Of a DNA stretch of 64,000 bases, positions 17,209 to 25,500 are shown one piece after another. Position 1 is the first letter of the stretch. The number at the start of each line of letters is the position of its first letter. The notes under the pieces were generated by a model that worked only from the letters and a program-made list of their open reading frames with translations, did no database searches and was not told the DNA's origin. The DNA lies in contig CACMWW010000003.1 in NCBI GenBank assembly GCA_902617525.1, positions 62,001 through 126,000 of the forward strand, written 5' to 3'. The position numbers and the translations under genes were made by a program. The DNA is from an uncultured Pelagibacteraceae bacterium. GTDB taxonomy: Bacteria; Pseudomonadota; Alphaproteobacteria; Pelagibacterales; AG-422-B15.

Positions 17209-17998
17209 AGTTTCTTTTTTTGATTCCTATTAATGATAAGATAAATAAAATTAGCGCAACTACAACTATTGTTGGTCCCGAAGACGTGTTAATTTCAAAT
17301 GAAGTATATAATCCAATAAACACTGATAAAAGACCGCCAATAATTGATAAAATAACCATCTGTTTTGGATTATTAGATAAATTACGAGCCATTGTTGTAG
17401 GGATAATCAGCATTCCAGTAATTAGTAATAATCCAACCATTTTTATTGAAATCGCAATAAGTGCGGCTAGCAAAATCGTGAAAATTGCATTTACTCTCTC
17501 CGGATTCATGCCCTCGGCTTCAGCGAGCTCATAATTTACTGTTGAGGCAAACAACGGTTTCCAAATAAACCATAAAACTAAAAGAATAATGGCTCCACCA
17601 ATCCAAATAGCAAGCAAGTCATTTACATTTACTGAGAGTATATCTCCAAATAGAACTCCCATAATATCGAATCGAATAAAAGATAAAAATCCCAGTATTA
17701 CCATTCCCACTGCTAATGAGGAATGAGATAACAAACCTAACAGAGCATCGCTTGGTAAGTTAGTCGTTTTCTGTAATCTTAATAACAGAAGAGCAATTAG
17801 AGATGATACAGTAAAAATTGTAAGTGATATGTTTAGATCAAATGCAACAGACAACAAAACTCCCAACAAAGCTGAATGAGCTAACGTGTCACCAAAAAAA
17901 GATAAACGTCGCCACACAACAAAGCATCCTAGTGGACCAGTAACAAGAGCAATTCCAATTCCTGCTATTAAAGCTCTGAATAAGAAATCATCAAACAT
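17201..17998 (-). CDS. znuB: Zinc ABC transporter permease ZnuB
   Basis: The 265-residue product has about eight hydrophobic segments and belongs to the ABC-3 metal permease family. Motifs include GPLGCFVVWRRLSFFGDTLAH near the N-terminus, the usual first-loop signature of ZnuB/MntB proteins, and GLLLITGMLIIP in the second half. It forms the inner-membrane channel for zinc delivered by ZnuA and powered by ZnuC. Its start overlaps the znuC stop by 8 bases, and its end overlaps the zur start. This order is common in alphaproteobacteria. Confidence 0.92.
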   Translation of the reverse strand: MFDDFLFRALIAGIGIALVTGPLGCFVVWRRLSFFGDTLAHSALLGVLLSVAFDLNISLTIFTVSSLIALLLLRLQKTTNLPSDALLGLLSHSSLAVGMVILGFLSFIRFDIMGVLFGDILSVNVNDLLAIWIGGAIILLVLWFIWKPLFASTVNYELAEAEGMNPERVNAIFTILLAALIAISIKMVGLLLITGMLIIPTTMARNLSNNPKQMVILSIIGGLLSVFIGLYTSFEINTSSGPTIVVVALILFILSLIGIKKRNYG

Positions 17999-18743
17999 TT
18001 TCTTTTACTATGTCTCCATCAGCAGTGTGTACATGGTCGTGGTCATGTTCGTATATTGATAATAATTGTGATGATTTTTCACCAAATAATTCTTTGTAGT
18101 GTTTATCACGTGCCACATCTACAGGTGTGCCCGAACAGCAAACATGACCATTTAGGCAAACAACATAATCAGTAGCCGACATAACTACATGTAAATCATG
18201 AGAAATCAGAAGAATACCACAATTTAATTTTTCAGATATCTTCTTAATGAGTCCATACAAAGCTACTTCACCAGCAAAATCAACTCCCTGTACCGGTTCA
18301 TCTAAAACTAAAAGTTCAGGCTTTTTTGCAATAGCTCTAGCAAGTAGTACCCTTTGGAATTCACCGCCAGATAAGTCTCTGAGATTTCTCGATATTAAAT
18401 GATCAACACCAGTTAAATTCAAAGCATCATTTATCTCTTGAGGTTTTAAATCTTCTGTTAAAACCATAAAATCCAAAACCCTAATGGGTAAAGTCCAATC
18501 AATTGATACTTTCTGGGGGACATATGAGATCTTTTTAGTGAACGTCTGAACATTTCCCTCAATTTTTTTATGAAGACCAAGGACAATTTTTGCTGTTGTT
18601 GATTTTCCTGAGCCGTTGGGACCAATAATTGTAACTATTTTACCCCTATGAATTTCTAAATTAACATCCTTTACAAGCCATTTGCCGCTCTTCTGAATCC
18701 CTGCGTTAGAGATTTTTACAAGGACGTTTGGATTATTGGTCAT
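17991..18743 (-). CDS. znuC: Zinc ABC transporter ATPase ZnuC
   Basis: The 250-residue ATPase has Walker A GPNGSGKST (about 38-46), Q-loop ISYVPQKVSIDW typical of the Mn/Zn subfamily, signature LSGGEFQRVLLARA, Walker B LLVLDEPVQGVD and LLISHDLHVVM. The C-terminal tail is His/Asp rich (HDHDHVH), a frequent trait of ZnuC. It is the first gene of znuC-znuB-zur and diverges from znuA across a short gap holding a Zur-type palindrome, so one site can control both directions. Confidence 0.92.
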   Translation of the reverse strand: MTNNPNVLVKISNAGIQKSGKWLVKDVNLEIHRGKIVTIIGPNGSGKSTTAKIVLGLHKKIEGNVQTFTKKISYVPQKVSIDWTLPIRVLDFMVLTEDLKPQEINDALNLTGVDHLISRNLRDLSGGEFQRVLLARAIAKKPELLVLDEPVQGVDFAGEVALYGLIKKISEKLNCGILLISHDLHVVMSATDYVVCLNGHVCCSGTPVDVARDKHYKELFGEKSSQLLSIYEHDHDHVHTADGDIVKENV

Positions 18744-18765
18744 TAAAAACTTGCTATTAAAAATT

Positions 18766-18780
18766 TGTTATATTATAACA
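18766..18780. promoter_or_regulatory. Zur-type operator between znuC and znuA
   Basis: TGTTATA-T-TATAACA is a perfect 15-base palindrome in the 70-base divergent gap. It shares the TGTTATnnnATAACA core with the site upstream of zrgA and fits the known Zur box. It should repress znuCB-zur leftward and znuA-DUF1826 rightward when zinc is sufficient. Confidence 0.85.
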
Positions 18781-18813
18781 CTATACTCAATTATTAATGA
18801 AAGCAATTATACT

Positions 18814-19914
18814 ATGAAATTACAACATAAATTTGGCCTATTACTATCATCTCTATCTTTATTCTCCTTTATTTCTTCTGCTGAGGCTGAACCAAAAGTT
18901 GTAACATCAATAAAACCAATACATTCACTTGTAAGTTATGTTATGGATGGTGTTGGACGTCCTGATCTGCTTGTTGTCGGAAGCTCTTCTCCTCACACAT
19001 TCCAATTGAAACCCTCACACGCTACAATGCTACAAGAAGCAGATATCGTTTTTTGGATCGGAGAAGACTTAGAGTCGTTCTTGGAAACACCTCTTGACTC
19101 AATTGCTGCCAGTGCAAAAAGAGTAACACTCATGGATTCTGATCAGATTGAGCTTCTAAAATTTAGAGAAAAAAATGTATTTGATGATCATCACGATGAT
19201 CACGATGACCATGATGAACACGAAGATCATGCTGATGGACACGATGATCATGACGAACACGACGAACACGATGAACATGACGAACATGACGAACACGACG
19301 AACATGATGAACACGATGAACACGAAGGTCACGACGATCATGAAGAACACGCTGACGGACATGACGATCATGATGAACACGAAGGACATGATGATCACGG
19401 TCACCATCACGGTGAGCACGATATACATTTTTGGCTAGATCCAGAAATCGCAAAAACAATTGTAAGTATTGCTTCAGAAGAATTATCTGAAATTGATCCT
19501 GCCAATAAATCAATTTATTCATCCAATGCTGCGAATGCTATTAATGACCTTGACCAGTTAATAGACAATACAAGATCAAAAATAAATAGTGATGCAACAT
19601 ACATTGTGTTTCATGATGCCTTTCAATATTTTGAGCAGAGATTTGGTATTGAAGTAATTGGTGCTCTTACTGTAAATCCTGAGGTGTTGCCTGGTGCGAA
19701 GCAACTTGCAGAAATAAGAGAAGTTATTGAGCATGAGAGTGTTAATTGTTTATTTTCAGAGCCTCAATTTAACCCAAGTATTGCAGAAACAATTGCAAGT
19801 GATACTGGTATAAAGTCTGCCGTTTTAGATCCATTAGGAGCTGAATTGGAGCCAGGAAAAGATCTTTATTTTGATCTAATAGGTGACATGGCATCTTCAT
19901 TTGAAAATTGCTAA
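18814..19914 (+). CDS. znuA: Zinc ABC transporter substrate-binding protein ZnuA
   Basis: The product is 366 residues from the ATG at 18814. The ORF-track start at 18736 (TTG) would translate through the Zur operator and mask the signal peptide, so it is rejected. Features in order are: signal peptide (about 1-26, SSAEAE), first zinc ligand His in SIKPIHSLV, a very long Asp/Glu/His loop (about 124-202), His in HDIHFWLDPE, and His in VFHDAFQYFEQRFG. The loop contains eight consecutive Asp-Glu-His triplets. It captures zinc in the periplasm for ZnuBC. DUF1826 follows after 18 bases, probably in the same Zur-controlled transcript. Confidence 0.92.
   Translation: MKLQHKFGLLLSSLSLFSFISSAEAEPKVVTSIKPIHSLVSYVMDGVGRPDLLVVGSSSPHTFQLKPSHATMLQEADIVFWIGEDLESFLETPLDSIAASAKRVTLMDSDQIELLKFREKNVFDDHHDDHDDHDEHEDHADGHDDHDEHDEHDEHDEHDEHDEHDEHDEHEGHDDHEEHADGHDDHDEHEGHDDHGHHHGEHDIHFWLDPEIAKTIVSIASEELSEIDPANKSIYSSNAANAINDLDQLIDNTRSKINSDATYIVFHDAFQYFEQRFGIEVIGALTVNPEVLPGAKQLAEIREVIEHESVNCLFSEPQFNPSIAETIASDTGIKSAVLDPLGAELEPGKDLYFDLIGDMASSFENC
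19183..19419 (+). repeat. His/Asp/Glu-rich low-complexity tract in znuA with DEH tandem repeats
   Basis: The tract encodes about 79 residues almost entirely Asp, Glu and His. At 19252-19323 there are eight 9-base units of GAY-GAA-CAY, with surrounding degenerate copies. The pattern should be prone to slippage in multiples of 9, changing loop length without a frameshift. Long antisense ORFs over this stretch are artefacts of the repeat. Confidence 0.9.
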
Positions 19915-19932
19915 TTCTACAAAATATTTTTC

Positions 19933-20580
19933 ATGAGCTTATTTAAAGCTGACAATCTAGAATCTTTAAAAGAATTCAAGGATACTGACTATAAATTAGG
20001 TATATTGGAGCGTGAACAACCTGAGGGTGCAGGTTCTTTCTTTCAAAAATTAATGAAAAATGACTTTGGAATTGAGGGCACTCTTAGTTCAATTAATTTG
20101 AAAGAAGATTTAAAAAATTTGGTCCAGGAAATAATTCCTAACCAGTTAAGTTCAACTGAGTTTTATAATTATTGGCTTGCAGATATGGAAACCGTTTGCA
20201 GAATATTCTTACAGATTGAAAAAACTGATACACTTTGCTTTTGGCTTGGGACAAAACGAGAGTGTAGACGTTATCATGTTGATAACGTACCAAGACGTCT
20301 TTTGGTCACTTATGCTGGACAAGGTACAGAATGGATACAAAATCAGGATGCTGACCGTCTAGCCTATGAGGCAGGTGAACCAAATGAAAAGATCGTTAGA
20401 GATAAAAGTAAATTACATTTCATTGATAAATGGAACATTGCAATATTTACCGGTGGTAGCAATGGTATACTTCATCGCACACCTGATTCTGCTCTAAATG
20501 GTCCTTCAATATTAATGAAACTTGATCATCCGGAGTATTTAAATTCTGTATATTCTTCAGAAGTTCTTAAATTAAATTAG
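19933..20580 (+). CDS. DUF1826 family protein in the Zur-controlled unit
   Basis: The 215-residue soluble protein has no signal peptide. It carries the DUF1826 features: GTKRECRRYHVDNVPRRLL with conserved Cys, Arg, His and Asp, then TYAGQGTEW and a C-terminal ILHRTPD segment with another His. The spread of His/Asp residues could be a metal site, and the layout recalls cupin or dioxygenase-like folds, but the activity is unknown. It sits 18 bases after znuA and is probably co-regulated by Zur. From general knowledge, DUF1826 genes often neighbour zinc-homeostasis genes. A role in cytosolic zinc allocation is inference. Confidence 0.78.
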   Translation: MSLFKADNLESLKEFKDTDYKLGILEREQPEGAGSFFQKLMKNDFGIEGTLSSINLKEDLKNLVQEIIPNQLSSTEFYNYWLADMETVCRIFLQIEKTDTLCFWLGTKRECRRYHVDNVPRRLLVTYAGQGTEWIQNQDADRLAYEAGEPNEKIVRDKSKLHFIDKWNIAIFTGGSNGILHRTPDSALNGPSILMKLDHPEYLNSVYSSEVLKLN

Positions 20581-20581
20581 A

Positions 20582-21205
20582 TTAAATTAAATCAAACTTT
20601 TTTTTCTCAAAATCATACGTCTCTATAGATCCAGATCCAATATCATTCCAAACCCCATAAAGCATAATTTCACCTGACTTTACTTCAGTATTTATAAAGG
20701 GATATTTACTTAAGTTCTCTAATGATACGATAATGCTTTCTTTCTCCATGTACTTAACTTTCTCATCGTTTCCTTCGCCTGAAATGTTATCGTATACTGG
20801 TTTTAGTAACTTAAGCCAATTAGAAATTGATGAGTTATCATCAAAATTATTTTCATGACACATATGATACCCATTCTTTATACCTCCACATCCTGAGTGC
20901 CCAATTATAATAATATTTTTAATATTTAATGCCGTTACACCAAATTCGATAGCTGCAATTGTTCCGCTATGTTCCGTTAATTGACTATAGGGTGGCACTA
21001 TATTAGCAATATTTCTATGAACTAGCATTTCACCAGCTTTTGATTTGAATATAGCATTCGGATCAACCCTTGAGTCTACGCACGATATGATCATGTATTT
21101 AGGTGACTGACCTTCTTTTGCAAGTCTTTCAAAGTGATCTTTTTCTTGCGCGAAAGAGCTTTCTTTCCAGTCTCTGTATTTATTGATGAGATCTTTTGGT
21201 AACAT
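20582..21205 (-). CDS. Beta-class carbonic anhydrase
   Basis: The 207-residue product converts CO2 and bicarbonate. The zinc ligands and catalytic dyad are visible: Cys-Asp-Arg in SCVDSRVDP (about 42-49) and His-x2-Cys in GHSGCGG (about 101-107). The core also has MLVHRNIAN and an EHSGTIAAIEFGV segment, as in beta-CAs such as CynT/Can. There is no signal peptide, so it is cytoplasmic. It converges with DUF1826, with a single base between the stop codons. It is a zinc enzyme beside the zinc island, but nothing shows co-regulation. Confidence 0.92.
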   Translation of the reverse strand: MLPKDLINKYRDWKESSFAQEKDHFERLAKEGQSPKYMIISCVDSRVDPNAIFKSKAGEMLVHRNIANIVPPYSQLTEHSGTIAAIEFGVTALNIKNIIIIGHSGCGGIKNGYHMCHENNFDDNSSISNWLKLLKPVYDNISGEGNDEKVKYMEKESIIVSLENLSKYPFINTEVKSGEIMLYGVWNDIGSGSIETYDFEKKKFDLI

Positions 21206-21209
21206 TCAC

Positions 21210-23138
21210 TTATTTATTTTTTATCCAAATAGGTGAAGACCATGCCATCTCACGCGTAATTTTTGGATAATTTTTAGCAGGTTTTTCATCAATTCTAATA
21301 CTATCATAAGTTGACCAACGACATGTAGGATTTTCGATAGCTCTTGCATAATAAAATGTATTTTGATCAGGTGTATACTCAGTATCAGTCCAAATTACTT
21401 CTAATCGATCAGATCCATAGTTTTCATCGAAAGAACAATTTTCAAAATTTACACTTGCTTTAGTTTCCTTACATTTGTTGTTTCTATTATTTATATCTCT
21501 ATCATCACTACAAATCACGTCGTAAACAACTTCATTTATTTTTCCATTCTCAGACCACCCTTTGATAATTTGAATTTTGTCTAAAGGTGCACTCAACGTG
21601 TCTCTCTCAGCAGTGATATAAAATTTAGGTTGCTGCATCGAACCATTCATTACTGTACTTCCCATTGGATGACCATTTTTATAAGACTCAGCTATTGGGT
21701 CTAATGAGTTTAGTAATTCTTCGGTACCATTGAAATTTAGAAAAAATCTTAATTTAATTCTCGTACCACTGGTCGCATATACTTCTTTTTTTTGCATTGC
21801 CTCAAACAATGTATCTCTATTATTTTCCTCAGCCCAAATTGCGGCTAGTCCGCCCGGATTATTTACTAGTTGAGTTAAAAGTAAACCATCCTTCACTCTC
21901 ACTTTAGATGGTCCAACAAAACTAGTGCGACCTCTGTAATCCCATTCCTCAGTATCCCCAGGATTTGAATTATGTGAGTCAGAACTACCAATCATACCAA
22001 AATCAAGTGGATTAAAGCCTATTTTATCTTCGAGGGTCAGTCCAATTTTTAGACCATCGCGCGCCATAGAAGTTTCCTGAATACAAAGAGTATCATTTTC
22101 TTTTTTACACTTTGGATAAAACTGCTCAATATCGCATTCTTCATCTGTGCTTCCAAAAAATGTACTGCACTCAGAACTTCCTTTATCTTGAAAAATTTCA
22201 ACTAACGGTTCGTTATCATTTCTAAGTTTCCAATCATCAATTGTATATTTATCATTGTCTATGGTGTGATTTGCAAACGCATATCCCCATGATCTATTAC
22301 CGTTGTGCGGTATTGTCATAAATTCACATGGATGATTGCAGTTTTCTATCAATTTTTTCCACAAATCAATGGCAGTATGTGCATCAAACAGCGAATAAGC
22401 TTTTTCTGGAACTGTATTATTTTTAAATATGACGTTCCTGTGATTATATCCACCATCAGGTAATGTAGGTGAATATTCGTATGCAACGAAAGTTGTAAAT
22501 TTTCCAGGCTCATAATGAAGATCTGCAGCTTTTATAATTTTATCCCATGTTGATCTTACAAAACGCTTTTCTTTTTCCTTATCTCCTATTGCTTCGGACA
22601 TGATACTGACCGGTGGTCGCGCAACAGAAGTATCACGCAGACCAATAAAAAAACGATAGCTAGGAGACTCGAGTCTTTCACATGTAAGTCGTGACTCATC
22701 AGTAATTTCTGGGTCAGCACAACTTTCTTGAAGGCCAAATGTTTCGGCGTGATCAGTAACAGCTGCAAAGTCAAGTGGTCTTGAAATTTGCATTGTTTCG
22801 CCAAACATATTCTGCATTGGTTCACCTTTTGCAAAATTATAAGTCTCTTCTAGGCCGTAACGATTTCCAAAAATATATGAGTCGAATGATAAACTGGAGT
22901 GAACATGAAGATCACCAAAGTATACATTTTTATTTTTACTTGGCTTTTTAAACTCAAATGGTTCAAAAACGGTTTGCTTAGTAATATTCTCTCTTTGCTC
23001 TTTTGCCTCTTCGGATAGTTTTTGAATATCTTCCTTTGATAAGACAGGTACATTGTATAAGTTGTATAAATAAAGAGAACCAATTAAAATCAAAAAACCT
23101 AATGTACTGAGTAGAATAATCCAATGAATTTTTCTCAT
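21210..23138 (-). CDS. DUF3604 family protein, membrane-anchored
   Basis: The 642-residue product has an N-terminal TM anchor (about 4-26) and a large presumably periplasmic domain. DUF3604 landmarks are GDLHVHSSLSFDSYIFG near residues 75-91, VTDHAETFG, a HNGNRSWGY segment and GMIGSSDSHN. The clustered His/Asp residues (DLHVHS, TDHAE, SDSHN) resemble the metal-binding strands of PHP-type phosphoesterases, so a metallohydrolase fold is plausible. The substrate is unknown. It is followed by the carbonic anhydrase gene 4 bases later on the same strand, probably without functional connection. It diverges from the Rieske oxygenase gene. Confidence 0.82.
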   Translation of the reverse strand: MRKIHWIILLSTLGFLILIGSLYLYNLYNVPVLSKEDIQKLSEEAKEQRENITKQTVFEPFEFKKPSKNKNVYFGDLHVHSSLSFDSYIFGNRYGLEETYNFAKGEPMQNMFGETMQISRPLDFAAVTDHAETFGLQESCADPEITDESRLTCERLESPSYRFFIGLRDTSVARPPVSIMSEAIGDKEKEKRFVRSTWDKIIKAADLHYEPGKFTTFVAYEYSPTLPDGGYNHRNVIFKNNTVPEKAYSLFDAHTAIDLWKKLIENCNHPCEFMTIPHNGNRSWGYAFANHTIDNDKYTIDDWKLRNDNEPLVEIFQDKGSSECSTFFGSTDEECDIEQFYPKCKKENDTLCIQETSMARDGLKIGLTLEDKIGFNPLDFGMIGSSDSHNSNPGDTEEWDYRGRTSFVGPSKVRVKDGLLLTQLVNNPGGLAAIWAEENNRDTLFEAMQKKEVYATSGTRIKLRFFLNFNGTEELLNSLDPIAESYKNGHPMGSTVMNGSMQQPKFYITAERDTLSAPLDKIQIIKGWSENGKINEVVYDVICSDDRDINNRNNKCKETKASVNFENCSFDENYGSDRLEVIWTDTEYTPDQNTFYYARAIENPTCRWSTYDSIRIDEKPAKNYPKITREMAWSSPIWIKNK

Positions 23139-23183
23139 AATATCTAGTCATAGACAATATAAGGGTATAAAATTTTTACAAGC

Positions 23184-24326
23184 ATGTCAGAAGGATATAT
23201 TTTAAAAAAAACTGAAAAATCTCTACCTTTAAATTGGTATTTCAATCAAAAGCAATTTGATAGAGAGATTTCAAAAGTTTTGTCTAAAGAGTGGTTATAT
23301 GTTTGCCACGTGGATACTATTTCAAAACCTTTATCTTTTCACACAGTTGAAATTAGCAAATTTAATATACTTATTGTTCGTGATAAAGAAGGAGAAATAA
23401 ATGCTTTTTATAATTCATGTAGTCATCGAGGTTCAATTTTAAAAAAAGAAAAAAGTGGCAAACTAAAATCAAATTTATTGATTTGCCCATATCATCAATG
23501 GTCATATAACGCCAGTAATGGAAATTTATTACGAACTACATCTATTATTGATCCTAAAAATTTTAGAAAAGATGAAAATTGTCTAACAAAAGTAAAAATT
23601 AAAGTTTGGAATGGGTTAGTTTTTATTAACATGAATAAAAACGCTAAATGGAATGCAAAAAAAGTATTTCCAGATTACAGTGATGCTTTTTCTCAATTGA
23701 ATGTCAGTGACTACCAAATTGGCCATACCTGGAAGAAAAAAATAAAGTGTAATTGGAAAATATTTTGGGAAAATTATAGTGAATGCTTACATTGTCCCAA
23801 CCTTCATCCTGAACTATCTGACCTAGTCCCTATTTATGGAAGAAGGTTAGTAGATATTAAAGATGATCCAAACTGGAAACGTTTTACTCATCATGATGAT
23901 CCAAAGTACAAAGGTGGAATGAAAAAAGGTACTGAAACTTGGTCAATGAATGGAAGCGCACAAGGTCATCGAGTAGAGTACTTGGAAAATCAAACCGATT
24001 TTCCTGGTTACATTTACATGACTACTTGGCCTTCTATGTTTTTAGCAATATTTACTGACCATATAAGAATGGTTCGTATTCTTCCTTTATCAGAGGAACT
24101 TACAGAAGTTACGGCAGAGTGGGTATTTAGAAAAGAAACTCTTAAAGATAAAAAATATTCAATGAAAAATGTTGTTGATTTTGCTGTATTAGTCATGAAA
24201 CAAGATGCAGAAGCTTGCGAACTGAATCAAAAAGGCATACATAATCCAACAAGAAAAAATGGAACATTAATGCCTGAAGAGTATGAAATTAAAAGGTTTC
24301 ACAGCTGGCTTAGAAAAAAACTATAA
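23184..24326 (+). CDS. Rieske-type ring-hydroxylating oxygenase, alpha subunit
   Basis: The 380-residue product has a Rieske [2Fe-2S] motif, Cys-x-His in NSCSHRGS and Cys-x2-His in CPYHQW (about 70-96). The catalytic domain has the mononuclear iron site: NYSECLHCPNLHPEL with two His, and a late Asp in KQDAEACELNQ. It is a soluble oxygenase that needs a reductase, not encoded here. Family members act on aromatic compounds, quaternary amines and proline-type solutes; the sequence alone does not choose. Neighbouring M20 and ectoine-hydrolase-like genes suggest an osmolyte or related N-compound. Confidence 0.85.
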   Translation: MSEGYILKKTEKSLPLNWYFNQKQFDREISKVLSKEWLYVCHVDTISKPLSFHTVEISKFNILIVRDKEGEINAFYNSCSHRGSILKKEKSGKLKSNLLICPYHQWSYNASNGNLLRTTSIIDPKNFRKDENCLTKVKIKVWNGLVFINMNKNAKWNAKKVFPDYSDAFSQLNVSDYQIGHTWKKKIKCNWKIFWENYSECLHCPNLHPELSDLVPIYGRRLVDIKDDPNWKRFTHHDDPKYKGGMKKGTETWSMNGSAQGHRVEYLENQTDFPGYIYMTTWPSMFLAIFTDHIRMVRILPLSEELTEVTAEWVFRKETLKDKKYSMKNVVDFAVLVMKQDAEACELNQKGIHNPTRKNGTLMPEEYEIKRFHSWLRKKL

Positions 24327-24336
24327 ATTATTCCAA

Positions 24337-25500
24337 ATGAATTCAGTTACACAAAATTATGAGAAGGAAATGCTTGAGTGGCGTCATGATTTTCATGCGC
24401 ATCCTGAGCTAAATTTTGACTTAGATATAACCTCATCAAAAGTTGCAGATATTTTAAAGAGTTTTGGACTGGAAGTACATGAAGGCATAGGTAAGACCGG
24501 AATTGTTGCTGTTCTCAAAAATGGAAACAGTAATAAAAGTATTGGTATTCGTGCAGATATGGATGCATTACCGGTAACAGAGGAAAATGACTGCACGTAT
24601 AAGTCCAATCACGAAGGTAAAATGCATGCGTGTGGTCACGATGGTCATACAGCAATGGCTCTAGGTGCAGCTAAATATCTAAGTAATACAAAAAATTTTA
24701 ACGGAACTGTTTATTTTATTTTTCAACCTGATGAAGAAAAAACTCAGGGAGCTCAAGCAATGATAGATGATGGGCTGTTTGAAACGTTCCCAATGGATGA
24801 GGTATATGCTTTTCATAATTTGCCCGGTATGGAACTTGGAACCTTTGCAACAAGAGCAGGAACTATCACTGCAAGCGAAAGTTTATTTAAAATTGAATTA
24901 AGAGGTCAGGGAGGTCATTCAGCCTTGCCACACATGGGCGTTGATACTATTACAGTAGGTACTCAAATAATAACAGCTCTTCAATCAATTGTTTCGAGAA
25001 AAATTAATCCAGCTATGAATGGTGTTGTTTCAGTCACAAAATTTGAGTCTGATGGCAATGAAAATATACTGCCCGGTCATTCTATCATTTCAGGTGATGC
25101 ACGTGCGTTGTCACCAGAAGCCAATCAAATTATTGAACGCAGCATGAAAGATATTGTAGATGGAACGGCGAAAGCACATGGTGTCGATTATGATTTTAAT
25201 TACCTCACAAGAACAAACATGACAATTAATTCTAGAGATCAAGCAGCTTTTGCAAGTAAGGTTGCAGCTGACCTATTTGGAGAGGATAAAGTAGATGGAA
25301 ATTGTGATCCAAAATTATTTTCTGAGGATTTTGCCCAGATGCTAATGGTTAAGCCTGGATGCTATATTTTAATTGGAAATGGAACAGAAGGAACTCATGG
25401 ACAATCTTTACATTCTTCAAATTATGATTTTAACGACAAGCTTCTTGTCATTGGTTCATCATTTTGGTCTAAACTTGTTGAAGAAAGACTTAATGATTAA
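24337..25500 (+). CDS. M20 family amidohydrolase/deacylase
   Basis: The product is 387 residues from the ATG at 24337. The track start at 24283 overlaps the oxygenase end and adds 18 unlikely residues. It resembles hippurate hydrolase/N-acyl amino acid amidohydrolases: HDFHAHPELNFD at the N-terminus, IRADMDALPV, the metal site ACGHDGHTAMALGAA, the Glu in FQPDEEKTQGA, and GQGGHSALPHMGVD in the lid domain. It hydrolyses an N-acyl bond in the cytoplasm. Next to an ectoine-hydrolase-like gene it could deacetylate N-acetyl-diaminobutyrate, a step usually done by DoeB, which belongs to another family. Its stop overlaps the next start by one base. Confidence 0.85.
   Translation: MNSVTQNYEKEMLEWRHDFHAHPELNFDLDITSSKVADILKSFGLEVHEGIGKTGIVAVLKNGNSNKSIGIRADMDALPVTEENDCTYKSNHEGKMHACGHDGHTAMALGAAKYLSNTKNFNGTVYFIFQPDEEKTQGAQAMIDDGLFETFPMDEVYAFHNLPGMELGTFATRAGTITASESLFKIELRGQGGHSALPHMGVDTITVGTQIITALQSIVSRKINPAMNGVVSVTKFESDGNENILPGHSIISGDARALSPEANQIIERSMKDIVDGTAKAHGVDYDFNYLTRTNMTINSRDQAAFASKVAADLFGEDKVDGNCDPKLFSEDFAQMLMVKPGCYILIGNGTEGTHGQSLHSSNYDFNDKLLVIGSSFWSKLVEERLND

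Noticed and set aside
18736-18813. Track start of znuA at TTG 18736
   Set aside because: It would translate through the Zur palindrome and overlap the znuC start, and would place a 26-residue extension before a good signal peptide. ATG 18814 is preferred.
19156-19522. Overlapping ORFs on both strands of the znuA His-rich loop
   Set aside because: They consist of the Met/Ile/Val-, His/Arg- or Thr/Met-only products expected from other frames of a GAY-GAA-CAY repeat, so they are not genes.
24283-24336. Upstream start of the M20 hydrolase overlapping the Rieske gene
   Set aside because: The extra 18 residues do not look like the family, whose N-terminus aligns from the ATG at 24337, and the overlap is unnecessary.
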